From NCBI GenBank assembly GCA_031257595.1, contig JAIROH010000042.1, positions 1-6,306 on the forward strand: DNA of 6,306 bases, read 5' to 3'. Both the position numbers and the translations under genes were made by a program. This document shows positions 6,099 to 6,306 of the stretch, one piece after another; positions within the stretch are counted from its first letter, which is position 1; each line of letters starts with the position of its first letter. Under the pieces are notes generated by a model, which ran no database searches, was not told the origin of the DNA, and worked only from the letters and a program-made list of their open reading frames with translations. This stretch comes from Treponema sp. (lineage in GTDB: Bacteria; Spirochaetota; Spirochaetia; Treponematales; Breznakiellaceae).

Positions 6099-6104
6099 TA
6101 TAGT
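6099..6104 (+). promoter_or_regulatory. Possible -10 element upstream of the palindrome
   Basis: TATAGT matches the -10 consensus at 5 of 6 positions in an A/T-rich stretch, and would start a transcript near 6111, just before the long palindrome. The -35 region is poor (TTCGAC at 6076-6081 with a 17-base gap) and there is no TG extension. This is only a candidate. Confidence 0.22.
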
Positions 6105-6134
6105 TTTGACTAAATCAAAGACTCCACATTGTCG

Positions 6135-6291
6135 AAATCTGTCGTCGCCGGGGTGTTTGGCAGGTACACCTACAAAAAAGTATCGCGGGGTGGCCGCAAA
6201 AACCGGACCGGACTCGTTCGGGACGGATTTTTGCGGACAGGACCCCAAACTTTTTTGTGTACCTGCCTTGATAATCAGCGACGACAGATTT
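6135..6291 (+). repeat. 157-nt imperfect palindrome; candidate structured RNA or MITE-like element
   Basis: The two halves pair almost throughout. From the outside: 6135-6148 with 6278-6291 (14 bp, perfect); a 10/10 internal loop; 6159-6169 with 6257-6267 (11 bp); a 4-base bulge; 6174-6181 with 6249-6256 (8 bp); 6187-6191 with 6242-6246; 6194-6202 with 6228-6236 (9 bp); 6203-6205 with 6224-6226; a tandem G.A/A.G pair; and 6208-6212 with 6217-6221 closing the loop CTCG. That is about 55 base pairs. The inner part is intact only if read as plus-strand RNA: it uses a G.U pair (6211-6218), tandem G.A and a YNMG-type tetraloop, which become C.A and C.T mismatches on the other strand. Alternatives are a repeat element with inverted ends or a strong 3' stabiliser for the Nudix transcript. 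It encodes no convincing protein. Confidence 0.6.
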
Positions 6292-6306
6292 TACATTTGG
6301 CATTTG

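Noticed and set aside
6051..6303. Two short minus-strand open frames (65 and 62 residues)
   Set aside because: Both run through the palindrome, have Arg/Cys/Pro-rich composition without a domain, and overlap each other in different frames. The palindrome itself explains them.

Overview
The window reads as a stretch of spirochaete chromosome, most likely from a Treponema of the termite-gut type. This is inferred from the SecA N-terminus, a lipoprotein that resembles a spirochaete-specific family, a BspA-type leucine-rich-repeat protein of the kind common in treponemes, and a moderately GC-rich composition. Species cannot be fixed by reading alone.

Layout, left to right. The first 48 codons of secA run leftwards off the window from position 144. 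An intergenic region of about 80 bp holds two back-to-back promoters, one for secA and one for a secreted protein built of about sixteen 23-residue BspA-type leucine-rich repeats (225-1649). A rightward operon follows: a lipoprotein of unknown function (1716-2924), the bifunctional NAD(P)H-hydrate repair enzyme Nnr (2921-4555) and a single-pass membrane protein (4548-5138). Its genes overlap by 4 and 8 bases, and it is closed by an intrinsic terminator (5169-5194). A second two-gene unit encodes a small four-helix membrane protein (5220-5624) and a Nudix hydrolase (5631-6044). The last 260 bases carry no convincing gene but contain a 157-nt imperfect palindrome (6135-6291).

The genes do not form one obvious pathway. 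Two are housekeeping repair functions: Nnr repairs hydrated NAD(P)H, and the Nudix enzyme probably cleans up the nucleotide pool. The others are envelope or secretion proteins.

Two signals stand out. First, every gene that begins a transcription unit here (secA, the LRR gene, the lipoprotein and the 4-TM gene) has a -10-like hexamer ending exactly 6 or 7 bases before its ATG and no usable Shine-Dalgarno, which predicts leaderless mRNAs. The two overlapping downstream operon genes have recognisable Shine-Dalgarno sequences; the Nudix gene has only a poorly placed AGG and lies 6 bases after the preceding stop. Second, the terminal palindrome folds better as plus-strand RNA than as minus-strand RNA: it has a YNMG-type loop, a tandem G.A pair and a G.U pair. 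It is therefore a candidate structured RNA, though a repeat or MITE-like element remains possible.
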